Of a stretch of 64,000 bases of DNA, positions 45,310 through 54,119 are shown in pieces (within the stretch, counting starts at the first letter, position 1; every line of letters begins with the position of its first letter). Made by a program: the position numbers and the translations under genes. Below the pieces are notes generated by a model. The model searched no databases. It had not been told where the DNA came from and was given only the letters and a program-made list of their open reading frames with translations. The stretch is from assembly GCF_030316825.1 (NCBI RefSeq), contig NZ_JASZYU010000001.1, positions 2,418,001 to 2,482,000 on the forward strand. Reading direction: 5' to 3'. The DNA comes from Variovorax fucosicus (GTDB lineage: Bacteria > Pseudomonadota > Gammaproteobacteria > Burkholderiales > Burkholderiaceae_C).

Positions 45310-47270
45310 CAAGGCATTGTCGGGCGCCGCGTCGCCAGCAGCGCGCGCAGCTTGGCCGGCGCCACCGGCTTGGTCAGCAGCGGCACGCCGTCCTGCCGCA
45401 GCCGCTGCAGTACCTCCGGGCCGGTCGCTCCCGACACCAGCACCGCGAGCGCGTCGGGCTGCAGTTGCCGCGCGTCGCCGATGACGGTCATGCCGTCATC
45501 GGCACCTGCCAGTTGCAGGTCGCACAGCACCACGTCGAAGCGGTTGCCCGGCTCGGCCAGCAGCGCCCGCGCCTCGGCCGCGGTGGCCACGCAGTCGACC
45601 TGGCAGCCCCACTGCCCGAGCAGCGCCCGGCTGCCGTCGAGGATGACGGGGTCGTCGTCGACCACCAGGCAATGCAGGCCGGCCAGCGGTCCCGGCGCCG
45701 GCGGCTCGGCGGCACGCGCCAGCGCTCCCGAGGGCTCGGCGCGCGGGAGCGCCAGCGAGAAGTTGCTGCCGCTCTGCAGCGCCGAGCGCACGGCGATGCG
45801 GCTGCCCAGCAGCTTGGCAATGCGGGCACAGATGGCCAGCCCCAACCCGAAGCCCTGGCGCCGGTCGCGCTCGGTGTTGGCCACCTGGTAGAACTCTTCG
45901 AAGATGCGCGCCTGGTGGATCGGCGCAATGCCCACCCCATCGTCGCGCACCTCGATTCGGACGCTCTCGCCGCGGCGGCGTGCCACCACCAGCACGGTGC
46001 CGCCCGGCGTATGGCGGATCGCGTTGGCGACCAGGTTGCCGACCACGCGCTGCAGCAGAGCCGGGTCGCTGCGCACGGCCAGGCCACGCGCTTTCCAGGC
46101 GAGCCGCACGCCCGCTTCGGTGGCCTGCGCCGCGTGCAGTGGCGCCAGCTGGTCGAACAACCCAGCCAGTGGCACGTCGGTGATGGCGGGCATCAGGACT
46201 TGCGCGTCAAGGCGCGAGATCTCGAGCAGATCGTCCAGCAGCACGCCCATGAACTCGGTGCTTTCCTGCAGGCGCTGCACGGCCGGGCGCTGCGCCGCGC
46301 TGGCGGTGGGGAGCAGGCCATCGATGAACAGGCCCATGGCGTGCAGAGGCTGCCGCAGGTCGTGGCTGGCCGCGGCCAGGAAGCGGGCACGCGACAGCGC
46401 CGCCTGCTCGGCTTCGGCCATGCGCTCGAGCGCGACCGAGGTGGCTTCGCGCACGCGGTCTTCGCTGATCTGCTGGTTGCGTTGCAGGCGCTCGGCCAGC
46501 CGGTTCACGTCGTGCGCGAGCCGCGCGAGTTCGTGCGCGCGCTCCGGCGGTTCGCCGCCGCCCACCACTTCGCAGCGCGCATCAAACTGGCCGGCCTCGA
46601 GCGCGGCCACGGTGCGCGAGATGCGGCGCAGCGGCCGTGTCACCGTGCGTGCCATGTGGCGCACCGCGGCCCAGGCCACCAGCAGCGCGACCAGCGCGAT
46701 GCCGATGCCGGCGATCAACGAGCGGGTGCGTTCTCCGCTGTAGGCCGTGGTGTCGCGAAACGCCTGCACCAATCCGATCGGCGCCTGGCCGGCGGTGCTG
46801 GCGCCTTCCGGCGAGAAGGCGCTGGCGCGCGAGGCTTCGCGCAGCGTGACCGGCGCGGTGTACACGCGCAACTGGTCGACCGGCGTCGTGTTGGGCCCGG
46901 CCGTGACGTAGACGCCCGCGCTGTTGCTGATCTCGATGCGCGTGACCTGGCCGCTGCGCAGCGCCGCATTGGCAACGTTCTGCAAGGCTGGCAGATCGCC
47001 TGCGTAAAGACTCAGGTCGGACAACCCGGCCACCTGCACCGCCACCGCATGGCCTTCGGCGTTGAAAGCGGACTCGAGCGCGTTGAGCCTGCTGTGGGTG
47101 AACCACGCCGTCAGCGCCAGCGCAGCCACCGCACAGGGCAGCACGCCGAGCCGCAGCAGGTCGTGCTGGAGGTTGCCACGCACCTGCAGCGGCCCGCGCG
47201 CCGATCCCTTCGCTGGTTCCTGGCTGGTCGCCGGCACGGGGTCTGCCAGGCGGATGCTGCGCGTGATCAT
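45309..47270 (-). CDS. Hybrid sensor histidine kinase with HAMP domain
   Basis: The 653-residue protein has two membrane helices (about 35-55 and 165-187) flanking a periplasmic sensor domain of about 110 residues, a HAMP domain, HisKA with H303 in FLAAASHDLRQPLHAMG, a HATPase (NLVANAIRHT, GFGLGLAICARIA) and a C-terminal receiver (LHCLVVDDDPVILDG ... VVLCDLQLAG ... LLTKPVAP). No DNA-binding output follows. The ATG overlaps the stop of the upstream binding-protein gene by 4 bases, and its own stop overlaps the glycosyltransferase start. The open frame extends upstream of 47270, but that part is a shadow of the binding protein gene. Confidence 0.93.
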   Translation of the reverse strand: MITRSIRLADPVPATSQEPAKGSARGPLQVRGNLQHDLLRLGVLPCAVAALALTAWFTHSRLNALESAFNAEGHAVAVQVAGLSDLSLYAGDLPALQNVANAALRSGQVTRIEISNSAGVYVTAGPNTTPVDQLRVYTAPVTLREASRASAFSPEGASTAGQAPIGLVQAFRDTTAYSGERTRSLIAGIGIALVALLVAWAAVRHMARTVTRPLRRISRTVAALEAGQFDARCEVVGGGEPPERAHELARLAHDVNRLAERLQRNQQISEDRVREATSVALERMAEAEQAALSRARFLAAASHDLRQPLHAMGLFIDGLLPTASAAQRPAVQRLQESTEFMGVLLDDLLEISRLDAQVLMPAITDVPLAGLFDQLAPLHAAQATEAGVRLAWKARGLAVRSDPALLQRVVGNLVANAIRHTPGGTVLVVARRRGESVRIEVRDDGVGIAPIHQARIFEEFYQVANTERDRRQGFGLGLAICARIAKLLGSRIAVRSALQSGSNFSLALPRAEPSGALARAAEPPAPGPLAGLHCLVVDDDPVILDGSRALLGQWGCQVDCVATAAEARALLAEPGNRFDVVLCDLQLAGADDGMTVIGDARQLQPDALAVLVSGATGPEVLQRLRQDGVPLLTKPVAPAKLRALLATRRPTMP

Positions 47271-48292
47271 CGCGCGGCGGTCACCCGCTCGGTCAGTTCC
47301 CGCTCGTCGGCCACGCGCAGGCCGAGCGCTCGCGCCACGGTGACGTTCACGCGCACCGTGGCCGGCGTGGCGGCCTCGACCAGCGGGGCGCTGCCGGGGG
47401 TGCCGGCCGCAACTTTCTGCCCCAGCGTGCGCGCCTGCTTCGCCAACAAGGCCGGGGTCGATACCGCCGCGGCCAGTCCGCCGGAGCGCACCAGGCCGTC
47501 GCTTGCGCCGAACACCGGCACGCCGGCCGTGGCCGCCGCGCGCAACACGGCCAGGGTGGCCGCCTGGTCGTCGCCAATCAAATCGGGCAGCACCATCAGC
47601 GCGTCGCTTCTCGGCAGCACGGTCTTGAGCGCGGTGGCCAGCGAGCGTGCGTCCGGCGCATATTCCACCTGCAGCTCCCAGCCCTGTGCGGCACGCTGGA
47701 GCTCGCGCAGCAGCGGCTCCGACTCGTTGGTGGCGACCACGCCGAGCCGGCGCTTGCGTGGGAGCACCGCATCGACGAGTGCGAGCTGGTCGGCCATGGC
47801 CGGGTCGCGCAGCAGCACGCCGACACGCCGGTCGGCGCGGCGCAGCGCGGGGTGGGCCTTGAGGCTTTCGTAGTCGAGCCGGCTCAGCATCGCGAGCACC
47901 AGCGGATCGTTGCCCGGACGATCGATCGCCACGCGCGCCGCGCCGGCACCGACCGCCACGGTGATCGCATCGACGGCGCTGGCTGGCCGGATGCTGCGCG
48001 TGCGCACACCGGCGTTGGCGCGGTCTTCCTCGGCGCCGGGGCCCGCTTCGGCCGCCGCGGCGACGGCGGTGGTCGACCCGGCCGTCACCCGCAGCAGGGC
48101 GAAGCGGCTGCCGGGCTCCTGCGTGTCCTGCAACTGGCGCACGAACTCGGCATGGGCCGGCTGGTCGTCGGCCTGCAGCACCGTCACGCTCATCGCCTGC
48201 GCCAGCCCTGCGGATGTGCAGAGCCCGGCCAGTGCAAGGCAAAGGGTGGGCCACAGCCCGCGAACGGGCGGCTTGAGGGGGTTGAGGAACAT
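47267..48292 (-). CDS. ABC-type substrate-binding-like periplasmic sensor protein
   Basis: The 341-residue protein has a signal peptide (WPTLCLALAGLCTSAGLAQA) and resembles the COG2984-type ABC_sub_bind family: periplasmic-fold beta-alpha domains with VDAVLPRKRRLGVVATNESEPLLRELQRA, LPRSDALMVLPDLIGDDQAATLAVLRAAATAGVPVFG and a conserved ASDGLVRSGGLAAAVS. No permease or ATPase gene is present. Its gene is translationally coupled to the HAMP kinase downstream, so it most likely acts as a soluble sensor feeding that kinase. Confidence 0.8.
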   Translation of the reverse strand: MFLNPLKPPVRGLWPTLCLALAGLCTSAGLAQAMSVTVLQADDQPAHAEFVRQLQDTQEPGSRFALLRVTAGSTTAVAAAAEAGPGAEEDRANAGVRTRSIRPASAVDAITVAVGAGAARVAIDRPGNDPLVLAMLSRLDYESLKAHPALRRADRRVGVLLRDPAMADQLALVDAVLPRKRRLGVVATNESEPLLRELQRAAQGWELQVEYAPDARSLATALKTVLPRSDALMVLPDLIGDDQAATLAVLRAAATAGVPVFGASDGLVRSGGLAAAVSTPALLAKQARTLGQKVAAGTPGSAPLVEAATPATVRVNVTVARALGLRVADERELTERVTAAR

Positions 48293-48430
48293 GAGGAGCG
48301 CAACAGTGGAACTTGGTCCAATGTACGGAGCGCACCACAGTTGCGCGATAAGGCAGAGGGCTTATGTCGACCCCAGGCTTGGGGATGCGTTCGCAGCGGC
48401 GCCATCGCGCCACGGCCACCTGACCTATGC

Positions 48431-50356
48431 CTAAAGGCCAGCGGTCGGCTGGCGATCGGCGAGCGTCGCCAATTGCGCCGCAATCGCCTGGCGCAGCACG
48501 CGCGGCGACACCGGCTTGTAGAGGACCGCGACGCCGGCGCTCGCCACTTCGCGCAGGCGGTCGGGCTTGGTCTCGCCGGTCACCAGCAGGCGCGCGGTGC
48601 CGGCGCCGATGCCGCGCGGATGCCGCTCCAGCGCGGCCAGCACGTCGAGCCCGTTGTCGCCCTCGCGCAGCAGCAGGTCGCTCACCACCACATCCGGCGG
48701 CCGATCCCAGTGGTCGGCGAGCGCCAGTGCTTCTTCGCGGCTCTGGGCGGCGAACACCTCGGCGCCCCAGTTCGACAGCACCACCTGCAGGCCTTCGAGA
48801 ATCGTTCGCTCGTCGTCGATCACCAGCACGCGCACGCCGATCAGGCTGGCCTCGTCCACCTCGTCACCTGCACCGAATGCCGGCGCCGACGTGGCTTCGG
48901 CCGCCGCCGCCGCGCCGCGCACCATCACGCGCACGACGGTGCCCTTGCGCGGCACCGAACTGAGTTCGACCCGGGTGTTGAGCAGGCTGGCCAGCCGCTG
49001 CACGGTGGCCAGGCCCAGCCCCATGCCGCGGGCGCCGCGACTGCGTTGCGGATCGATCTGGTAGAACTCCTCGAACACGCGTTCCTGGTGCTGGTGCGCG
49101 ATGCCGATGCCGGTGTCCCATACGTCGATGCGCACCCCCTTGCCGCGCCGGCGTGCACCGATCAACAGCCCGCCCTCGTGCGTGTGGCGCAGCGAGTTCG
49201 ACACCAGGTTGTTCAGGATGCGCGAGAGCATCACGTAGTCGCTGCGCACCCAAAGGTCGGTCTTGCGCACCACCAGCCGGAGATTCTGCTGTTCGGCCAC
49301 GGCGCGGAAGTTGCGGCTGATCTCGTCGAACAGACGGTCCAGCGGAAAGTCGATCCACTGCGGCTGCAGCACGCCGGCATCGAGCTGCGACAGGTTCAGC
49401 AGCTCCGAGAACAGCCGGTCGAGCGAGTCCACGCATTCACGGATGTGGCCGATGCGCTGCAGCTTGACCGGGTCGGTTTCGCCGTTGGCCAGGCCGTCCG
49501 AAAACAGCGTGAGCGCATGCAGGGGCTGGCGCAGGTCGTGGCTGGCAGCGGCCAGCAGCCGCGTCTTGGCCTGGCTCGCCACTTCGAGCTGCGCGTTCTT
49601 GCTGGCGAGTTCGGCGGTGGCCTGGCCGATGCGGCTTTGCAGCAGGCGCTGGCTTTCCACCAGCGCGCGCGCCGCCTGGTTGAAGCCATGCTGCAGGCGC
49701 CGCACCTCGGTGGTGCCGGCGACCTTCACGCTGGCGTCCTTGCCGGCGCCGAGCCGATCCACCGCCTCGCCGAGCTCGCGGATCGGCGCGCTGATGCGGC
49801 GCGCGGCCCACCAGCCGGCCAGGCCGACCCCGATCAGGCTGGCGCCCAGCACCACGAACACGTTGAACCAGACCGAGTTCTTGGCCTGCTGCACCGCCTC
49901 GAGGCTGATCTCGACCATCACCTTTCCGTTCGGCCGGCCTTCGTCGCTCACGACCGGTGCCACCACCTGCAGCCCCTCGGCGCGGCCGGCTTCGGCGCTG
50001 CGGGCGTCCGCCACGATCTCGCCGTCGTCGGACCAGATCTGCACGCGCTGCACGTGCGGCTGGCCGCTGCCCGACTGCGCGGTGCGCAGCAGGGCGCGGC
50101 GATCCATGTGCGCGAGCGGCGCCTGCGCCAGCGCCGCCACCTGCAGGGCGACCGTCTGGCCGTTGGCGCGCATCAGGTCGTTCACGCTGGCCAGGTGCTG
50201 CCGCGTCAGCACCGCGATGGCGCCCAGCGTGGCCACGATGGCCGGCAGCATCGCCAGCAGCACCAGTTGCTGGGCCAGCGACAGCCGCGTCAGCGGATAC
50301 AGCGCGCGAGCCACCCGCGATGGCGCAACGGTAGCAGTCGCAACGTCGGGCGTCAT
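48431..50356 (-). CDS. Hybrid sensor histidine kinase with HAMP domain
   Basis: The 641-residue protein has two N-terminal membrane helices (about 27-50 and 168-192) bounding a periplasmic sensor domain, a HAMP domain, HisKA with H273 in LLAAASHDLRQPLHALTLF, a HATPase (NLVSNSLRHT, GMGLGLATVQRLA) and a C-terminal receiver (VRVLVIDDERTILEG ... DVVVSDLLLREGD ... VLYKPVSP). The domain order equals that of the kinase at 45.3 kb and of the 18.8-kb kinase apart from the sensor. It is divergent from the tandem PhnD-like genes across an 85-base gap. Confidence 0.93.
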   Translation of the reverse strand: MTPDVATATVAPSRVARALYPLTRLSLAQQLVLLAMLPAIVATLGAIAVLTRQHLASVNDLMRANGQTVALQVAALAQAPLAHMDRRALLRTAQSGSGQPHVQRVQIWSDDGEIVADARSAEAGRAEGLQVVAPVVSDEGRPNGKVMVEISLEAVQQAKNSVWFNVFVVLGASLIGVGLAGWWAARRISAPIRELGEAVDRLGAGKDASVKVAGTTEVRRLQHGFNQAARALVESQRLLQSRIGQATAELASKNAQLEVASQAKTRLLAAASHDLRQPLHALTLFSDGLANGETDPVKLQRIGHIRECVDSLDRLFSELLNLSQLDAGVLQPQWIDFPLDRLFDEISRNFRAVAEQQNLRLVVRKTDLWVRSDYVMLSRILNNLVSNSLRHTHEGGLLIGARRRGKGVRIDVWDTGIGIAHQHQERVFEEFYQIDPQRSRGARGMGLGLATVQRLASLLNTRVELSSVPRKGTVVRVMVRGAAAAAEATSAPAFGAGDEVDEASLIGVRVLVIDDERTILEGLQVVLSNWGAEVFAAQSREEALALADHWDRPPDVVVSDLLLREGDNGLDVLAALERHPRGIGAGTARLLVTGETKPDRLREVASAGVAVLYKPVSPRVLRQAIAAQLATLADRQPTAGL

Positions 50357-50441
50357 AGCCTTCTGAGGTGACGAAGTGAAGTGAAATGCGTCACAAAATG
50401 CGGGTCAAGTTGGTATCTAATTGTGCGCCGCCCCGATTTGA

Positions 50442-51518
50442 ATGATGCAGGCTTCTTCTATTGTTCGCCCCGCCGCCTCTGCTGTCGCCTACCGGATGGC
50501 CTATAGGCTGCGTGCCTTCGCGGCGATCCTGTCGGTGGTTCTGCTCGGGCTGGGCAGTCCGGGGCCCGCGCTGGCGCAGCCCGGCAACGGGCCCGTACCG
50601 GTGCGCTTCGGCATCCTGCCGCTGGGCGGTGCCTTCGAGTCGCGCAACGACTGGGAGCCGCTGCTGGCCGACATGAGTCGTGTGCTGGGACGTCCGGTGA
50701 GCGTGCTTTCCGTCACCTCCTACGAGGCGCTCGAGCGGGCGATCGAGCGCAACGAGGTCGACATGGCCTTCCTCTCCGGCAAGATGGCGCTCGATGCCGT
50801 GACGCAGCGGCGCATGCAGGTGGTGGCCCAGGTGACGCGCCACGACGGCCTGCCCGGCTACCGTGCCCTGCTGTTGACGCGCAAGGCCGGCCAGCCCGGC
50901 ACGTTGAAGGAAGTGCTCGACGAGCCCGGGCGCTGGCGCCTGGCGCGCGGCGAGAGCCGATCGGTGTCGGGCTACATCGTGCCGCAGCTGCAACTGTTCC
51001 TGCCGCACCAGATTGCGATGGAAACGCGCTTTCGCAGCGAAGTCGTCGGTACGCACCAGGCCACAGCGCTCGCGGTGGCGAATGGCGATGCCGACGTGGC
51101 CACCAACAACACGGCCGACTTCGAGCGCTTCATGCAGCAGTTTCCGGCCGAGGCGCAGCGCCTGCAGGTGGTTTGGCAGTCGGATCTCATACCCCATGCG
51201 CAGATCGTGGTGCGGCGCGAATATCCGCGCGAGTTCCAGCTCAAGGTGCAGTCGTTCCTCACCGGCTACGCGAAGGGCAGGGGCCCGCGTGGCGACGCCG
51301 AGCGGGCCACGCTCAAGTCGCTGCACGACCTTGCCGGTTTTCTCGCCGCCGACAACAGCTCATTGCTGCCGGCCGCCAGGCTGGCCTACCAGCTCGCCCG
51401 GCAGAACGCGTTGAGCGGGCAGTGGGTCAACGAGGCGGCAAAACAGGCGCGACTCCAGCGCATCGAGAGCACCTATGCGGAGCAGACAGCGGCGCTGGGC
51501 GCTGCGGGCGGCTCCTGA
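50442..51518 (+). CDS. PhnD-like phosphate/phosphonate-type periplasmic binding protein
   Basis: The 358-residue protein has an N-terminal signal peptide (RLRAFAAILSVVLLGLGSPGPALAQ); an ATG at 50496 would give a more compact signal and is a good alternative start. It matches the phosphate/phosphite/phosphonate substrate-binding family: VRFGILPLGGAFESRNDWEPLLADMSRVLGRPVSVLSVTSYEALERAIERNEVDMAFLSG, then GTHQATALAVANGDADVATNNTADFERF. No phn transport genes are near. It is divergent from the kinase at 48.4 kb and directly followed by a paralogue, so a sensory role is plausible. Confidence 0.88.
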   Translation: MMQASSIVRPAASAVAYRMAYRLRAFAAILSVVLLGLGSPGPALAQPGNGPVPVRFGILPLGGAFESRNDWEPLLADMSRVLGRPVSVLSVTSYEALERAIERNEVDMAFLSGKMALDAVTQRRMQVVAQVTRHDGLPGYRALLLTRKAGQPGTLKEVLDEPGRWRLARGESRSVSGYIVPQLQLFLPHQIAMETRFRSEVVGTHQATALAVANGDADVATNNTADFERFMQQFPAEAQRLQVVWQSDLIPHAQIVVRREYPREFQLKVQSFLTGYAKGRGPRGDAERATLKSLHDLAGFLAADNSSLLPAARLAYQLARQNALSGQWVNEAAKQARLQRIESTYAEQTAALGAAGGS

Positions 51519-51528
51519 GCACGACAGC

Positions 51529-52539
51529 ATGGCCAGCCTGTTCCGGAATGCGCTTCTCCTGCTCCTGCTGGCCTGGCAGGGCGCCGCGCTGGCCCAGCCT
51601 GCCAGCGGCGACACGCCGCGGCCCCTGCGTTTCGGCATCCTGCCGCTGGGTGGCGCGCTCGAATCGCGCGAGCCGTGGACGCCGCTGCTCGCGAACCTGA
51701 GCGCTGCGCTGGGCCGGCCGGTCGCGGCGTTGTCCGCGACGTCGTACGAGCTGCTCGATCGAGCCATCCGGCGCAACGAGGTCGACATCGCCTTCCTGTC
51801 GGCCCAGATGGCGCTCGATGCCGTGACGCAGCGGCGCATGAACGTCGTGGCGCAGGTGGCGCGGCATTCCGGCCCTTCTGCCCACCGGGCGGTGTTGCTG
51901 ACGCGCAGGGAGGGGCCGGTGACCACGCTCGAAGGCGTGCTCGCGCAACCCGAGCGCTGGCGCCTTGCGCGCGGCGACAACCGTTCGGTGACGGGTTTCA
52001 TACTGCCGCAGGTTCAGCTTTTCCTGCCGAGCCGGATTGCCATGGAGACGCGCTTCCGCAGCGAGTTCGTGGGCACGCACCAGGCCACGGCGTTGGCCGT
52101 TGCCAACGGCGACGCGGACGTTGCCACCAACAACACCACCGACTTCGAGCGTTTCAAGCTCCAGTTCCCGGTCGAGGCGGCGCGGCTCCATGTGGTCTGG
52201 ACGTCCGAGCCGACGCCGCAGGGCCAGATCCTCGTGCGGCGCGACCATTCCCCCGAGTTGCAGGCCAAGGTGCGCGCAGTGCTTGTCGGCTATGGGCACA
52301 CGCCGGGCCCGCACCAGGCCGCGCAGCACGCCGTGCTCAAGACCCTGCATGCGGAACTGGGCTTCGTTGCGGCCGACAACAGCGCGCTGGAGTCGGCGGC
52401 GACCCTAGGCTACCAGCTCGAAAAGCAGCGCGCCAACGCCGCCCAGTGGGTCAACGACGAAGCGCGGCAAGCCCGGCTGCAGCGCATCGAAGCCGCCTAC
52501 GCGGAGCAGGTTGCCGCGCTGCGCGAGCGCCCGCGCTGA
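51529..52539 (+). CDS. PhnD-like periplasmic binding protein, tandem paralogue
   Basis: The 336-residue protein is a clear paralogue of the preceding gene, sharing LRFGILPLGGALESRE..W.PLL, the RNEVDIAFLSxxMALDAVTQRRM block, and GTHQATALAVANGDADVATNNTxDFERF. It starts at the ATG at 51529 (signal peptide SLFRNALLLLLLAWQGAALAQ), 10 bases after the first copy. Sequence identity is high across the whole length, so the duplication is recent on an evolutionary scale or maintained. Ligand and partner are unknown. It ends 125 bases before tssK. Confidence 0.88.
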   Translation: MASLFRNALLLLLLAWQGAALAQPASGDTPRPLRFGILPLGGALESREPWTPLLANLSAALGRPVAALSATSYELLDRAIRRNEVDIAFLSAQMALDAVTQRRMNVVAQVARHSGPSAHRAVLLTRREGPVTTLEGVLAQPERWRLARGDNRSVTGFILPQVQLFLPSRIAMETRFRSEFVGTHQATALAVANGDADVATNNTTDFERFKLQFPVEAARLHVVWTSEPTPQGQILVRRDHSPELQAKVRAVLVGYGHTPGPHQAAQHAVLKTLHAELGFVAADNSALESAATLGYQLEKQRANAAQWVNDEARQARLQRIEAAYAEQVAALRERPR

Positions 52540-52547
52540 ACAGCCCC

Positions 52548-52568
52548 CTAGACCCTTCGCATTAGACC
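52548..52568 (+). promoter_or_regulatory. Conserved YTAGRCC-pair box, copy 2
   Basis: CTAGACC and TTAGACC are separated by CTTCGCA; a further CTAGGCC follows at 52581-52587 and TTAGG at 52589-52593. The box begins 117 bases before tssK. It matches the box before the CHAT gene at 16 of 21 positions. Confidence 0.55.
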
Positions 52569-52664
52569 CAACGCCTGCGGCTAGGCCGTTAGGTGGATTT
52601 GCCGCTGCCCGCAAGCGCCGGAAACTAGATGTTTCTGGCAGCCCCTGCCGTTGACGGAGCGCGG

Positions 52665-53996
52665 ATGAGTTGGCGAACAAAAGTGGTTTGGAGCGAGGGG
52701 ATGCTGCTCCAGCCTCAGCATCTGCAGCAAAGCGAGCGCCACGCGGATCATTCCCGGCATCTGCTGCTGCGCACCACCACACCCTATGCATGGGGCTTTG
52801 CCGAACTCGAGATCGACGCGGCTGCGCTCACGCTCGGCAAGCTCGCGCTGGTGCGCGCGGTCGGCGTGTTCGGCGACGGCACGGTGTTCGACATGCCGGC
52901 CATCGACCCGCTGCCCGAGCCGATCGACATTCCTTCCACCATGCGCGAAGAAGCGGTGGTGCTGGCACTGCCGCTGCGCCGCGCCGGCGCACGCGAGGCC
53001 GACGCTGAAGGCTACGAAGACCTGGTGCGCCACCGCGTGCTCGAGGTCGAGGTGCCCGACTCCAACACGGCGGGCGAGCGCAGTGCCACGGTGCAGCTCG
53101 GGGCGCTGCACACGCGGCTGCTGCGCGCCGGCGAAACCACCGATGCGTGGACCACCATCAACGTCGCGCGCGTGCTCGAACGCCGTGTCGATAACCAGGT
53201 TCAGCTCGACCGCGCGCTGCTGCCGCCGCTGCTCGACGTGGCCGGCCACGCGGTGATCCGCTCCTGGCTCGACGAACTGCTCGGCCTGCTGCGCCAGCGC
53301 GGCGAAGCGCTGGCCGGGCGCATGAGCCAGGGCGGCACCGGCGGCGTCGCCGAGATCGCCGACTTCCTGCTGCTGCAAACGGTCAACCGCAACGAGCCGG
53401 TGTTCGCGCACCTCGCGAGGAGCGCGATGCTGCACCCGCAGCACTTCTTCGAGCAGGCGCTCGCGCTGGCCGGCGACCTCGCCACCTTTCGCGACACGCG
53501 CCGGGTCGCCAGGTTCGGCCCCTACATCCATGACGACCTGGCCACGACCTTTCGCCCGCTGATGGACGACCTGCGACGCAGCCTGTCGATGGTGCTGGAG
53601 CAGTCGGCCATCCGCATCGAGCTGCACGACCGCAAGCATGGCGTGCGCGTGGCGGTGATTCCCGACGTGGAGCTGCAGCGCAACGCCACCTTCGTGCTTG
53701 CGGTGCAGTCGCAGATGCCGAGCGAAGCCTTGCGCGCGCGCTTTCCCACGCAGGTCAAGATCGGCCCGGTCGAGCGCATCCGCGACCTCGTCAACCTGGC
53801 CTTGCCGGGTGTCACGCTGACACCGCTGCCGGTGGCGCCGCGCCAGATCCCGTTCCATGCGGGCGCCAACTACTTCGAACTCGAAACCCGCAACAGCGAC
53901 CTGTGGCGCCAGCTCGAACAGTCGGGCGGCGTCGCGATGCACATCGCCGGCGACTTCCCGGGGCTGGATCTTGCCTTTTGGGCGATCAGATCATGA
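52665..53996 (+). CDS. tssK: Type VI secretion baseplate subunit TssK
   Basis: The 443-residue baseplate protein links the TssKFG wedge to the TssLM membrane complex. The opening MSWRTKVVWSEGMLLQPQHLQQSERH is diagnostic of TssK, and the family's central PxxHDDLATTFRPLMDDLRRSL and C-terminal AGANYFELE regions are present. The GGAG six bases upstream supports the ATG at 52665; the frame extends upstream. It is the first gene of a T6SS operon in this window, likely transcribed from the promoter with the YTAGRCC box. Confidence 0.96.
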   Translation: MSWRTKVVWSEGMLLQPQHLQQSERHADHSRHLLLRTTTPYAWGFAELEIDAAALTLGKLALVRAVGVFGDGTVFDMPAIDPLPEPIDIPSTMREEAVVLALPLRRAGAREADAEGYEDLVRHRVLEVEVPDSNTAGERSATVQLGALHTRLLRAGETTDAWTTINVARVLERRVDNQVQLDRALLPPLLDVAGHAVIRSWLDELLGLLRQRGEALAGRMSQGGTGGVAEIADFLLLQTVNRNEPVFAHLARSAMLHPQHFFEQALALAGDLATFRDTRRVARFGPYIHDDLATTFRPLMDDLRRSLSMVLEQSAIRIELHDRKHGVRVAVIPDVELQRNATFVLAVQSQMPSEALRARFPTQVKIGPVERIRDLVNLALPGVTLTPLPVAPRQIPFHAGANYFELETRNSDLWRQLEQSGGVAMHIAGDFPGLDLAFWAIRS

Positions 53997-53999
53997 CCT

Positions 54000-54091
54000 C
54001 CCCCAGTCTTCGCGCACTTCGTGTCGCTTCGCCAACCCCCTCACCGGGGGCAACACCAGCGGCCCGGCAAAGCCGGTTCCGCGGTGTTCCG
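54000..54091 (+). repeat. Dispersed intergenic repeat, copy 1 (inverted relative to copy 2)
   Basis: The stretch from CCCCCAGTCTTCGCGC to the GTTCCGCGGTGTTCC region is almost identical, in inverted orientation, to 59056-59149. It fills most of the tssK-tssL gap. It contains short internal inverted repeats (CCCCCTC...GGGGGC and CCGGC...GCCGG). I associate this sequence type with dispersed intergenic repeats of Variovorax and relatives. Confidence 0.8.
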
Positions 54092-54119
54092 CGAAAGGGC
54101 AGTCCACGCTGGAGGCAGC

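Noticed and set aside
47271..48419. Extension of the 45.3-kb hybrid kinase frame upstream to 48419
   Set aside because: The extension overlaps the binding protein gene in another frame, reads as Arg/Gly-rich shadow, and the ATG at 47270 gives a normal kinase N-terminus coupled to the upstream stop.
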